A stretch of 64,000 nt of DNA from DATFVA01 sp963747755 (GCA_963747755.1 CAVVGK010000003.1:124001-188000), one strand, 5' to 3'; counted from the stretch's first letter, positions 26,121 through 34,682 are shown. Translations and numbers: made by a program. The notes: a model not told the origin generated them from the letters alone.

Positions 26121-27278
26121 ATGGGAGGAAATTTGTATACGCAGCCCGTCTCTCAAAAGGAATTTTCAGTAACAGGTGCCATAGAAAAAACCGAACATTG
26201 TCCTTTCTGCAATAGCAGCAGGATTATCAAACATGGGAAAACGTCTGCTAATATTCAGCGATACAGATGCAGGTTTTGTCACAAAACCTGGGTAGAAAAT
26301 AAGCCTTCCAGACCCGTCCCCGATTATGGAGCATTAACCGAAGCATACTTAAGCGGCTACTCTTATCGCGATTTATGTTCAATTTATCATAGTTCTCCTA
26401 TCAGAATAAACCAAAAAATTAGAGAATATCTAGAGGAATGCCCTTCATGGGAGGAATACCTGGATGCAGCTGCGAACAAACATGAAGCCAGGTTGATCCA
26501 CCTTGTCGGTAAAAAATTTAAATGCAGCACCAGCAGCAATAAAGAACATTGTCTGTACCTTGCCCTGGCAATTGATGCATTGTCGACCGTAGTACTGGGG
26601 TTTGAGGTTGGGAGGGGAGAATCAAAAGAAATATGGATAAGACTTCTTGACAGAATGAATTGCAGAGGATTTGTTTGTCCCACTTTTATGTCATACGGTT
26701 TGAAATCCATTGAGGATGCTTTAAAGGTGGTATTTCCCTATGCCTCAACATACAATCACTATACCCGAGCCTGTTATGATAAGCATCTAAAGAGTGAGCT
26801 GTACTATGTACCCGATCTGAAAAAATTAATTCTTGAGGCGATTACTGCCTACAAGACCAATCAGGCCTGCCAGCTTAAGGATTATCTTGTAATCTTTAAG
26901 GATAAGAGTATGAAAGAAATTGTCCTCAATTCACGGGGTTATTTTATTGACAGGCTCCAGGAGCGAATTAATGAAAAACCAACCATACGTTTTGAAGGTT
27001 TATTAAGAGCATTTCAGAAGAGATTTGAAAAATTCCATATGATAAAATATGATCCTCTTCCGATAATTAATGGATGGTTAGCCTGGTGGATGCTTGTGCC
27101 GCTGCCTATAGGGTTCAGCCGGCTTTCCCTTTACCTTCAGCAACCCTGCAAAACCTACTTTCCAAACTTCAATTGCGGTACCTTACCGTCTCCGATGGAT
27201 CTTCCAAAGAACAGTGCCGAAATGAGAACCTTCATTGTAGAACTTGCTGTGAGATCTCTCCATATTCCAGTAAAATAA
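26121..27278 (+). CDS. Transposase-derived zinc-ribbon protein, apparently catalytically dead
   Basis: A 385-residue intact frame. The N-terminus has a zinc ribbon (Cys27, Cys30, Cys50, Cys53: HCPFC and YRCRFCHKTW) and a helix-turn-helix-like part (GYSYRDLCSIYHSSPIRINQ), as in IS1249/IS256-type transposases. The rest follows the RNase H-like domain, but the sites where the acidic DDE residues are expected read LVGKKFK, FMSYGLKSIEDAL and IINGWLAWWM, none with the Asp/Glu in place. LYLALAIDALSTVVLGFEV keeps the fold. This alignment is by eye. It sits directly upstream of the dsrAB promoter. It may be an exapted DNA-binding protein; alternatively, it is an old IS relic whose frame has stayed open. 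Confidence 0.6.
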   Translation: MGGNLYTQPVSQKEFSVTGAIEKTEHCPFCNSSRIIKHGKTSANIQRYRCRFCHKTWVENKPSRPVPDYGALTEAYLSGYSYRDLCSIYHSSPIRINQKIREYLEECPSWEEYLDAAANKHEARLIHLVGKKFKCSTSSNKEHCLYLALAIDALSTVVLGFEVGRGESKEIWIRLLDRMNCRGFVCPTFMSYGLKSIEDALKVVFPYASTYNHYTRACYDKHLKSELYYVPDLKKLILEAITAYKTNQACQLKDYLVIFKDKSMKEIVLNSRGYFIDRLQERINEKPTIRFEGLLRAFQKRFEKFHMIKYDPLPIINGWLAWWMLVPLPIGFSRLSLYLQQPCKTYFPNFNCGTLPSPMDLPKNSAEMRTFIVELAVRSLHIPVK

Positions 27279-27319
27279 TGTTGCATTTGAACATTAATCC
27301 GCTGTTCTGAAATGCAACA
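27279..27319. repeat. 10-bp inverted repeat TGTTGCATTT / AAATGCAACA
   Basis: The left arm (27279-27288) begins right after the stop codon of the transposase-derived gene and the right arm (27310-27319) contains the GCAACA of promoter copy D. The 21-bp spacer gives a centre-to-centre distance of 31 bp, about three helical turns. It may be a pair of opposed regulator sites or a weak hairpin ending the upstream transcript; there is no T-run. Confidence 0.6.
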
Positions 27320-27376
27320 CATAGATTACAAAACCTAATTTCATATTGTAATTACATCCCTGCTTCAATAAGTTTT
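27314..27376 (+). promoter_or_regulatory. Shared sulfate-respiration promoter module, copy D (dsrA)
   Basis: GCAACA at 27314-27319, GATTACA at 27324-27330, TTG at 27346-27348 and TAAGTTTT at 27369-27376, with the same spacers as copies A-C. The dsrA start lies 121 bp downstream, leaving a leader of about 110 nt that includes a purine-rich GGGGAGGAATCAGG stretch and, just before the ATG, an AGGAG ribosome site. Confidence 0.7.
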
Positions 27377-27496
27377 ATTCAGAATTTTTGGGTTAAGATT
27401 TCCGGGGAGGAATCAGGAAATACAAAATACCACATAAAAAACTTTGTTCTGCATATAAACAGGAAACTGTAAAAAATAAAAATAACAGGAGATAAA

Positions 27497-28732
27497 ATGG
27501 CTGAGAAAAAACGGAAGACACCACAGCTGGATGAACTGGAAAAAGGTGCCTGGCCAAGTTTCGTGAAAGAAATTAAATCAGCAGCCGAGACAAACCCGAT
27601 GGCTAATGATCTTCTGGGACAACTGGAACGTTCTTACGAAGAAAAGATAGGTCATTGGAAACATGGTGGAATAGTTGGAGTTCTCGGCTATGGTGGTGGA
27701 GTTATCGGCAGGTACTCAGATCTGCCTGAAGATTTCCCTAACGTTTCTCATTTTCATACTATGCGTATAAATCAGCCTGCAGGTTGGTTTTATACCTCGG
27801 ATGTATTGAGAAGTTTATGTGACATCTGGGAGAAGCACGGTTCTGGTTTAACTAATATGCACGGATCTACTGGTGACATTGTTTTCCTTGGAACAAAAAC
27901 AGATGAACTGGAACCCGTATTCAAAGAATTAACCGAATTAGGTTTCGACCTTGGAGGATCCGGTTCTGATGTCAGAACGCCCAGCTGCTGCTGCGGTAAA
28001 GCACGCTGTGAATGGGCATGTTATGATACAATGGCCCTTACGTATTTCCTGACTATGCATTATCAGGATGAACTGCACCGGCCAGCCTTCCCATATAAAT
28101 GGAAATTCAAGATGTCAGGCTGTCCTAATGATTGTGTAGCTGCTGTCGCAAGAGCAGATATGTCAATTATCGGAACCTGGAAAGATGATATCCAGATGGA
28201 TAAAAATGCAGTTAAAGAATATGCAGACTCGGGAATGGATATACAAAAAGAAATAGTTAATAACTGTCCGGCTAAATGCATGGACTGGGACGGCAAGGAA
28301 CTCACTATAGATAACAAGTCTTGCGTCAAATGTATGCACTGTATAAATACGATGCCCAAAGCCCTGTCTCCGGGTAAGGAACAGGGAGCATGTATACTAA
28401 TCGGTTCAAAAGCTCCAATTGTGGAAGGTGCGCTTCTTTCTTCTGTTTTGATACCATTCATAAAGATTGAGCCCCCATATACCGAATTAACAGATCTGGT
28501 TGAGAAAATCCACGAATTATGGTCTGAAGAAGGTAAAAATCGTGAAAGAGTCGGTGAATTCATCCAAAGAGTAGGTATGGGCAATTTCCTCGAGGCTATA
28601 GGAGTTGAACCTATTCCTGAAATGGTAGCTCATCCCAGGGAGAATCCTTACGTATTCTACGAAGAGTACTATGAGGAAGATTCCGAAGAGGGAACTGATG
28701 AAGAAACCGCTGAAATGGCTGAAGAAACATGA
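27497..28732 (+). CDS. dsrA: Dissimilatory sulfite reductase alpha subunit
   Basis: A 411-residue cytoplasmic subunit of the siroheme enzyme that reduces sulfite to a DsrC-bound trisulfide. The siroheme/[4Fe-4S] cysteines are in PSCCCGKARCEWACYDT (Cys164-175) and SGCPNDCVAAVARAD (Cys209, Cys213); the inserted ferredoxin domain has CPAKCMDW and SCVKCMHCINTMPKAL. SGSDVRTP and FKMSGCPND are DsrA hallmarks. The C-terminus ends in an acidic tail (YYEEDSEEGTDEETAEMAEE) that is longer than usual. It leads the dsr operon, 55 bp before dsrB. Confidence 0.98.
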   Translation: MAEKKRKTPQLDELEKGAWPSFVKEIKSAAETNPMANDLLGQLERSYEEKIGHWKHGGIVGVLGYGGGVIGRYSDLPEDFPNVSHFHTMRINQPAGWFYTSDVLRSLCDIWEKHGSGLTNMHGSTGDIVFLGTKTDELEPVFKELTELGFDLGGSGSDVRTPSCCCGKARCEWACYDTMALTYFLTMHYQDELHRPAFPYKWKFKMSGCPNDCVAAVARADMSIIGTWKDDIQMDKNAVKEYADSGMDIQKEIVNNCPAKCMDWDGKELTIDNKSCVKCMHCINTMPKALSPGKEQGACILIGSKAPIVEGALLSSVLIPFIKIEPPYTELTDLVEKIHELWSEEGKNRERVGEFIQRVGMGNFLEAIGVEPIPEMVAHPRENPYVFYEEYYEEDSEEGTDEETAEMAEET

Positions 28733-28787
28733 TTCTGTCAATCAGTTAATTTTTAATATATGAAATATTATTCAAAGGAATAAAAAA

Positions 28788-29870
28788 ATGGCTGAAGAGA
28801 AAAAGAAAAGACTAACCGATATCGGTCCACCGCATTATGAAAAGTTTTTACCCCCGGTGATCAAAGAAAATTACGGTAAATGGAAATATCACGAAATATT
28901 AAAGCCGGGTGTTATGGTTCATGTTTCTGAAACAGGAGCAAAACTTTATACAGTTCGTGCTGCCTCTTCAAGGCTTTTGGGAATCGAAAAAATCAGGAAA
29001 TATGCTGACCTGGCAGATAAATACTGCGATGGCTACCTGAGATTCACAAGCCGGCACAATGTGGAATTCCTGTTGACTGATGATTCTAAGATTGATCCAT
29101 TGATAGAGGACCTGAAGGCACTGGGTCATCCTGTCGGCGGTATGGGTAATTCAATCTCCAGTATCGTTCATACCCAGGGCTGGGTGCACTGCCATTCTGC
29201 AGCAACCGATGCCTCGGGGATTGTAAAATCGGTGATGGATGAACTAATCGAATATTTCACCGAGATGAAATTACCGGCAAAACTCAGGATTGCTCTTGCA
29301 TGCTGCCTGAATATGTGTGGAGCTGTTCACTGTTCTGATATAGCAATTCTTGGAATTCATAGAAGGCCTCCAAAAGTCAACCTTAGTAATCTGAAGGCAA
29401 TGTGTGAAATACCTTCGGTTGTTTCTGCATGTCCCACTGCAGCAATAAAACCTGCTACATTTGAAGGCAAATCATCCGTTGAGGTTATAGAGGAAAGATG
29501 TATGTTCTGTGCAAACTGTTATACAGTTTGTCCAGCTATGCCCCTTAATGACCCTCTTAATGACGGCGTTTCAATATGGGTTGGTGGAAAGGTTTCAAAT
29601 GCCCGAAGTGAACCGATGTTCTCAAAGCTGGCAATCCCATTCCTGCCTAATAATCCGCCTCGCTGGCCGGAAGTAGTTGATGCAGTAAGCAATCTCGTAG
29701 AAGTTTGGGCTAAAAATGCACAACCTCACGAGAGAATGGGCGAATGGATCAACCGTATTGGCTGGCCGAAGTTCTTCAGGTTGACGGGAATTCCGTTTGA
29801 AAAAGTTCATATTGATGATTTCAAACATGCCGGCTTAACATTTAAACGATCAACTCATCTTACTTACTAG
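28788..29870 (+). CDS. dsrB: Dissimilatory sulfite reductase beta subunit
   Basis: At 360 residues it has the standard DsrB length. Siroheme-binding segments are seen in RFTSRHNVEFLL, HTQGWVHCHSAATDASG and CCLNMCGAVHCSDIAI; the ferredoxin domain has SACPTAAIKP and ERCMFCANCYTVCPAMPL. DsrA and DsrB form the alpha2beta2 enzyme, with the catalytic siroheme held mainly by DsrB. dsrD follows after only 12 bp, with AGGAGGTTT as its ribosome site. Nothing is unusual in the sequence. Confidence 0.98.
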   Translation: MAEEKKKRLTDIGPPHYEKFLPPVIKENYGKWKYHEILKPGVMVHVSETGAKLYTVRAASSRLLGIEKIRKYADLADKYCDGYLRFTSRHNVEFLLTDDSKIDPLIEDLKALGHPVGGMGNSISSIVHTQGWVHCHSAATDASGIVKSVMDELIEYFTEMKLPAKLRIALACCLNMCGAVHCSDIAILGIHRRPPKVNLSNLKAMCEIPSVVSACPTAAIKPATFEGKSSVEVIEERCMFCANCYTVCPAMPLNDPLNDGVSIWVGGKVSNARSEPMFSKLAIPFLPNNPPRWPEVVDAVSNLVEVWAKNAQPHERMGEWINRIGWPKFFRLTGIPFEKVHIDDFKHAGLTFKRSTHLTY

Positions 29871-29882
29871 GAGGAGGTTTAT

Positions 29883-30131
29883 ATGGCAGAGCAGGTTAAA
29901 GTTGAAGAAGTCTCTGATGCAATGTTCCGGATGATCAAAGACAGCATGGGACAAAAAAAATGGAAAGCTACCGATCTTACCAAAGCTGTGTTTGAATTAT
30001 ACGGCGATAGATGTGATAAGTCGTTAGTCAAATTAGCAATCAGGGACCTGATAGAAAGCGGAAAATGTGTGTACACCTACTTTGGCGGTAGTTTTATTGA
30101 AATTCCGCATAGAGAAGGCGCTGAAAATTAG
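29883..30131 (+). CDS. dsrD: DsrD, activator of sulfite reductase
   Basis: An 82-residue winged-helix-like protein, the typical size of DsrD. It carries family-like segments KWKATDLTKAVFELYGD and LVKLAIRDLIESGKCVYTYFGGSFIE. DsrD is an allosteric activator of DsrAB in sulfite reduction and is found in organisms that run the pathway reductively, so its presence supports sulfate or sulfite reduction over sulfur oxidation. It lies between dsrB and dsrN, the standard position. Confidence 0.95.
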   Translation: MAEQVKVEEVSDAMFRMIKDSMGQKKWKATDLTKAVFELYGDRCDKSLVKLAIRDLIESGKCVYTYFGGSFIEIPHREGAEN

Positions 30132-30155
30132 AATAATATTTTCGCTGGTAAAGTT

Positions 30156-31601
30156 ATGATTTCCAGGAATTACCCTAGGATCGTCATAAGTGGATTATCC
30201 GGGGATTCGGGTAAAACAATAGTTACCTGTGGACTTCTCGTATCTCTTAAAAATCGAGGTTTAAATGTAGCTGCATTTAAAAAGGGGCCCGACTACATTG
30301 ATTCTGCCTGGCTGAGTTTAGCTTCGGGCAAACCAGCCAGGAATCTCGACAGTTTTATGATGGGGTTCCCCGTAATTAAAAGATCTTTTCTCAATAATGC
30401 CTTAGAGAATGGGATAAATATTATCGAGGGAAACAGAGGTCTTTTTGATGGAATGGATAGTAAGGGGACTCATAGTACAGCACAGCTTTCTGATTATTTG
30501 CAGGCTCCGCTGATTATTGTACAGAATATTACGAAAGTTACAAGGACTGCCGCAGCAGCTATTGCAGGCTGTCTGCGGATGGATCCTAATTTACGCATTG
30601 AAGGAGTAATCCTCAACTATGCCGCTGGGGAAAGACATATAAAAATTGTTAAGGAAGCGATTGAGAATGAGACTGGTATACCTGTAATTGGTGCTATTCC
30701 TAAAATTTCGGATAAATTAATTTTACCTTCAAGGCATCTGGGTTTGGTTATGCCGGAAGAGCTTCAGGAAAAATCCGATTTACTGGATGAGCTAAACAAA
30801 ATTATCGAAGAAAATGTAGATGTTTCAAAGATTATTTCCATCGCTGAAACATCCTATCCACTATCAAAACCTAAACCTGCAGGAAAGATTAATTCAACTA
30901 CGATAATACCTGATGAGAAGAAGGTAAGGATAGGTTTCTTTAAGGATAATTCATTTTCCTTCTATTATCCTGAGAACCTGGAATTATTAGAGCAAGCCGG
31001 AGCCACCCTTGTACAGATATCTTCCGAAAGTAAGATTACATCTGATCTGAGGTTACTGCTTGAAGGACTCGATGCACTCTATATCGGGGGAGGGTTCCCC
31101 GAAATAAATCTCAGCTTATTGTCGGAAAATATAGATTTCAATGCTGCCATAAAATCACTGGCAGAAGATGGTTTACCGATCTATGCCGAATGCGGGGGTT
31201 TGATATACCTGGCACAGAAAATTACCTGGAGAGGGAGAGAATATCCATTATCAGAAATACTTCCCATTGAAATTAAAATGCATGATAAACCCCGGGGGCA
31301 TGGTTATTCTGAAGCATTCGTTGATAAAGAAAATCCATTCTTTGAAGAGGGAATTGTTCTTAAAGGGCACGAATTCCATTACTCAGAAATATGTTCTTAT
31401 GATCCATGGGTAAAGAGTGCTCTCTCGGTTGAAAGGGGAACAGGAAGTATTGGAGACCGTGATGGTCTTATGTATAAAAATGTATTTGCAACTTACATTC
31501 ATATTCATGCACTTGCAGCACGTGAATGGGTTACAGGAATGATCAAAGCAGCAAAAACATATAAAGATATTAAAAATTCAAAAATATTTATTAAAGGATG
31601 A
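30156..31601 (+). CDS. dsrN: Cobyrinate a,c-diamide synthase-like siroheme amidase
   Basis: A 481-residue CobB/CbiA-type amidotransferase: N-terminal P-loop ISGLSGDSGKTIVTCGLL, GPDYIDSAWLSLASGKPARN (family-typical), and a C-terminal glutaminase domain with the catalytic Cys in YAECGGLIYLA and KGHEFHYSEI. In dsr operons this protein (DsrN) is thought to amidate siroheme to the siro(heme)amide found in some sulfite reductases. It could equally act in cobalamin synthesis, which the corrinoid proteins in region 1 need, but position next to dsrD favours DsrN. Confidence 0.9.
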   Translation: MISRNYPRIVISGLSGDSGKTIVTCGLLVSLKNRGLNVAAFKKGPDYIDSAWLSLASGKPARNLDSFMMGFPVIKRSFLNNALENGINIIEGNRGLFDGMDSKGTHSTAQLSDYLQAPLIIVQNITKVTRTAAAAIAGCLRMDPNLRIEGVILNYAAGERHIKIVKEAIENETGIPVIGAIPKISDKLILPSRHLGLVMPEELQEKSDLLDELNKIIEENVDVSKIISIAETSYPLSKPKPAGKINSTTIIPDEKKVRIGFFKDNSFSFYYPENLELLEQAGATLVQISSESKITSDLRLLLEGLDALYIGGGFPEINLSLLSENIDFNAAIKSLAEDGLPIYAECGGLIYLAQKITWRGREYPLSEILPIEIKMHDKPRGHGYSEAFVDKENPFFEEGIVLKGHEFHYSEICSYDPWVKSALSVERGTGSIGDRDGLMYKNVFATYIHIHALAAREWVTGMIKAAKTYKDIKNSKIFIKG

Positions 31602-31604
31602 ATT

Positions 31605-32036
31605 ATGGCTACCCAAAAAGAACTTAATGAAAAACTAGTTGATACTTTAAGAACCTGGCAGGTAGTTGAGGATGAATCTGTAAGGTCTACTTCTGAGATC
31701 ATCTCCAAAACCAAAAATCCTGTGGTTAAACAAATCATGGAAATTATAAGGCAGGACTCGGCAATGCACAAAAAAGTTCAGCAGCTGCTTATTGATAATT
31801 ATGAAAAGAATGCCTTCACGCTTACCCCGGAAGAACTTGGGGATGTGTGGAATTTGGTAGAAAAACATATTGAACTGGAAAAAGAAACAATACGACTTGC
31901 AGAAGAATCCCGTAAAAGTACAAAGAATTTTGTAGTAAGATACCTTCTCGGATATCTGATGACGGATGAGCAAAAACATAATTTAGTGCTGCAGCAGATG
32001 GAAGACATTAAATCAGGTATTTACCCTTATGCCTGA
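31605..32036 (+). CDS. Ferritin-like four-helix protein of unknown function in the dsr operon
   Basis: A 143-residue, wholly helical protein with charged heptads and no membrane segment. Possible metal ligands are spaced as in rubrerythrin/ferritin-like folds: RQDSAMHKKV, KHIELEKETI and a C-terminal DEQKHNLVLQQ (an E-x-x-H motif). I do not recognise a named family. It is coupled to dsrN (3 bp gap) and precedes dsrL by 33 bp, so it is co-transcribed with sulfite reductase. A role in electron transfer, peroxide defence or as a scaffold cannot be told apart from sequence alone. Confidence 0.6.
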   Translation: MATQKELNEKLVDTLRTWQVVEDESVRSTSEIISKTKNPVVKQIMEIIRQDSAMHKKVQQLLIDNYEKNAFTLTPEELGDVWNLVEKHIELEKETIRLAEESRKSTKNFVVRYLLGYLMTDEQKHNLVLQQMEDIKSGIYPYA

Positions 32037-32069
32037 ATCTGATTTTGAATTTAAATGGAGTTCAATTAA

Positions 32070-33755
32070 ATGGCTAAGATTGTAAAAAAAGCAAAGAAAC
32101 CGCTGGGAGGATTGAGATCTCATTCTTCAGGAGGATCATCTGTTGAATCGTCGCCTCTGCGGCCGATTCAAGTCCCTAAAACTCCTCCCTGTGCAGATGG
32201 TTGTCCAAATGAAACTAACATCAGGGAATTCCTGACAACTATCAGCTGGTCAGATGATAATGGAGGGAATCACGCGGAAGCATTTGAAAAAGCATGGAAC
32301 ATCCTGACCGAAAAAAATCCTTTCCCCTCTGTTTGTGGAAGGGTCTGTCCTCATCCGTGTGAAAATAACTGCAACAGAAACCATAAAGACGGAGCCGTAA
32401 GTATTAATAATCTTGAGAGGTTCGTAGGTGATTTCGCACTCCAGAATAACTTCGGGCTTCAGAAGATCAGTGAGGAGAACTATACTGAAAAAATTGCAGT
32501 CATCGGTGCCGGCCCTGCCGGGCTTTCTTGTGCATACCAGCTGGCTAGAAGAGGTTATAGTGTCTCAGTATACGAAGCCTTTAGCAAAGCAGGCGGAATG
32601 CTGAGATATGGGATTCCTGATTACAGACTTCCACAGGATGTACTCGACAAGGAAATTAAAAGAATAGAGGATCTTGGTGTCGAAATCCACTGCAACAAGG
32701 CAATAGGAAGAGATATTTTTTACGAAGATCTTCAGAAAAACTTTAATGCAATCTTTGTTGGTATCGGTGCTCATAAAGGAAAACTGCTTGGAATCCCTAA
32801 TGAAGATGCAGTAAATGTTTACACAGGAACAGAATTCCTAAACAAAATGAATAGTGGAGATATTTTCGAGGTGGGCGATAAAGTTCTGGTTGTAGGCGGA
32901 GGAGATACAGCAATTGATGCTGCACGGGTTTCCAGAAGGTTAGGTGCAGATGTTACTATTGTGTACCGGCGGACCAGAACAGAAATGCCTGCTATTGAAG
33001 AAGAAATTGCCGGTGCAGAAGAGGAAGGTGTTAAGCTTGAGTTCCTAGCCGCACCTGTTGAATTTGAAAAAGATGGTGATAGAATTATAAAAATAAAATG
33101 TCAAAAAATGGAGTTGGGTGAACCGGATTCTTCGGGAAGACGGAGACCTGTTCCTATTCCAGATCAATATTTTTTACTTGATGCAACGACTGTGGTTGCG
33201 GCTATCAGCCAGGAACCTGACTTTAATGGTCTTGATAACCTGCATGAGAACAAGGAATGGATTAAAGTTAATGAAAACGGCGAAACCAGGATTCCGGATA
33301 CATATGCCGGCGGTGATGCTCTTGAACTGGGACTTGTTACCATTGCTATATTCAATGGAAGGAAAGCTGCCGAAGTGATTCATAACAGGTTCCGGAATAT
33401 CGAAATAAAACCTCAAGTAAAACCTCCTGTGATTACGCATGACAGAATAATGCTCAATTATTTTGAAAGTAAGCTTCGAAATGAACCCTTTAAAATTCCA
33501 CCTGAAGACAGGCTCAAAGATCTGAACCTTGAAATCACCTCAACGCTTACTGAGGAACAGGTGATAGATGAAGCGAAAAGATGTATGAGCTGCGGTTCAT
33601 GCTTCGACTGCGGAACGTGCTGGAGTTACTGCCAGGATCAGGCTATCGTTAAACCTGTCAGTAAACATCAGTCTTACAAATTCAAGCTTGATTTCTGCAA
33701 TGGATGCAAAAAATGCGCAGAGAATTGTCCCTGCGGTTATATTGAAATGAAATAA
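32070..33755 (+). CDS. dsrL: DsrL-like NAD(P)H:acceptor oxidoreductase (GltD-like flavoprotein)
   Basis: A 561-residue iron-sulfur flavoprotein. The N-terminus has a Cys-rich GltD-like domain (PPCADGCPNETNIREFL, VCGRVCPHPCENNCNR), then an FAD Rossmann motif AVIGAGPAGLSCAYQL, an NAD(P) Rossmann motif LVVGGGDTAIDAARVS, and a C-terminal ferredoxin domain (CMSCGSCFDCGTCWSYC and FCNGCKKCAENCPCG). DsrL passes electrons between NAD(P)H and DsrAB; types found with DsrD are thought to feed electrons into sulfite reduction. Position between dsrN and dsrC supports the name. GltD homologues are similar, so the name relies partly on context. Confidence 0.88.
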   Translation: MAKIVKKAKKPLGGLRSHSSGGSSVESSPLRPIQVPKTPPCADGCPNETNIREFLTTISWSDDNGGNHAEAFEKAWNILTEKNPFPSVCGRVCPHPCENNCNRNHKDGAVSINNLERFVGDFALQNNFGLQKISEENYTEKIAVIGAGPAGLSCAYQLARRGYSVSVYEAFSKAGGMLRYGIPDYRLPQDVLDKEIKRIEDLGVEIHCNKAIGRDIFYEDLQKNFNAIFVGIGAHKGKLLGIPNEDAVNVYTGTEFLNKMNSGDIFEVGDKVLVVGGGDTAIDAARVSRRLGADVTIVYRRTRTEMPAIEEEIAGAEEEGVKLEFLAAPVEFEKDGDRIIKIKCQKMELGEPDSSGRRRPVPIPDQYFLLDATTVVAAISQEPDFNGLDNLHENKEWIKVNENGETRIPDTYAGGDALELGLVTIAIFNGRKAAEVIHNRFRNIEIKPQVKPPVITHDRIMLNYFESKLRNEPFKIPPEDRLKDLNLEITSTLTEEQVIDEAKRCMSCGSCFDCGTCWSYCQDQAIVKPVSKHQSYKFKLDFCNGCKKCAENCPCGYIEMK

Positions 33756-33798
33756 ATATTCAGTCAGTTACTAATCATTAACAATAAAGGATAAAATT

Positions 33799-34116
33799 AT
33801 GCCAACCTTTGAATTTCAGGAATTGAAAATTGAAGTTGATGAAGACGGCTTCATACAAAGACCAGAAGAATGGACAGAGGAAGTTGCTAAGGCATTAGCA
33901 TCCACCGAGGACGTCCAGGTAATGACAGAGAATCACTGGAAGATCATTTTTTATCTGCGCGATTATTTTAAGAAATATGGGATAGCCCCAATGATCCGCA
34001 AACTCTGCAAAGAAACCGGTTTTTCTCTTAAAGAAATTTATGAATTGTTTCCTTCAGGACCGGCAAAAGGTGCATGCAAGGTTGCAGGATTAACTAAACC
34101 GACAGGATGCGTCTGA
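33799..34116 (+). CDS. dsrC: DsrC, sulfur-carrier co-substrate of sulfite reductase
   Basis: A 105-residue TusE/DsrC protein with both functional cysteines on the flexible C-terminal arm: Cys93 and penultimate Cys104 (GACKVAGLTKPTGCV), ten residues apart as in true DsrC. These form the trisulfide with the sulfite-derived sulfur, which DsrMKJOP later reduces. The rest (HWKIIFYLRDYFKKYGIAP and IRKLCKETGFSLKEIYELFP) matches the family. It ends the dsrABDNL part of the cluster. Confidence 0.97.
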   Translation: MPTFEFQELKIEVDEDGFIQRPEEWTEEVAKALASTEDVQVMTENHWKIIFYLRDYFKKYGIAPMIRKLCKETGFSLKEIYELFPSGPAKGACKVAGLTKPTGCV

Positions 34117-34130
34117 TCCGGGATATATTT

Positions 34131-34181
34131 GTTTTTCCTGTTTGTTCAGCAGGATCAACCTATAGAATAAGCAGGAAAAAC
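34131..34181. repeat. 10-bp inverted repeat after dsrC
   Basis: GTTTTTCCTG (34131-34140) and CAGGAAAAAC (34172-34181) are exact reverse complements with a 31-nt spacer. A second CAGG inside the spacer could pair with the CCTG of the left arm, so two exclusive hairpins are possible. It has no T-run typical of an intrinsic terminator. It could stabilise the dsrABDNLC transcript or tune read-through to dsrMKJOP. Confidence 0.4.
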
Positions 34182-34211
34182 ATTATAATTCAAGCAGGTT
34201 AAGGTATAAAA

Positions 34212-34682
34212 ATGGTAAAAGAATTACTGCGGCAGAAGAAGAAAGTAATCATTAACAAATGGGTACAATCTATATTTGATACGTACCCTGCTGAAACTTC
34301 AGATTTTCTTCGATTGCAAAAAAATCAGTTCAGTAACCCTGTTGGTCATATCATCGGTGAGGCTGCAGAAAGTATATTTGAGTCCGTTTTAACAGGTAAC
34401 CAGGTTTTGGAAATAAAAATAGTTCTTAATGATATAATAAAAATCAGAGCGGTACAGGATTTTCTGCCTTCAAGAGCTGCAGGATTTATATTCTGTCTGA
34501 AGGATATTATTAGGGAAGAGATACAGATGGAGATTAAGGAACTCAGTGATTTTACTGAGTTCTGTGAAATTTTGACAGGTATTGACCGGGTTGCTCTGAC
34601 TGCATTTGATCTTTATACAGCAGCAAGAGAAAAAGTCTATCAGCTGCGTGTGAATGAATTAAAAAGCCATGTCGGGATTTAA
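34212..34682 (+). CDS. RsbRD_N-like domain protein upstream of dsrM
   Basis: A 156-residue all-helical protein resembling the N-terminal RsbR/RsbRD globin-like domain: it starts with LLRQKKKVIINKWVQSIFDT and has FCEILTGIDRVALTAFDLYT near the end. Similar proteins precede dsrMKJOP in many sulfate reducers. There is no attached STAS output domain, so it may be a small sensor or an accessory of the Dsr membrane complex. It is 75 bp ahead of dsrM. Confidence 0.7.
   Translation: MVKELLRQKKKVIINKWVQSIFDTYPAETSDFLRLQKNQFSNPVGHIIGEAAESIFESVLTGNQVLEIKIVLNDIIKIRAVQDFLPSRAAGFIFCLKDIIREEIQMEIKELSDFTEFCEILTGIDRVALTAFDLYTAAREKVYQLRVNELKSHVGI

Noticed and set aside
26121..27278. Active insertion sequence
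   Set aside because: No terminal inverted repeats or target duplication seen, and the DDE positions look replaced.
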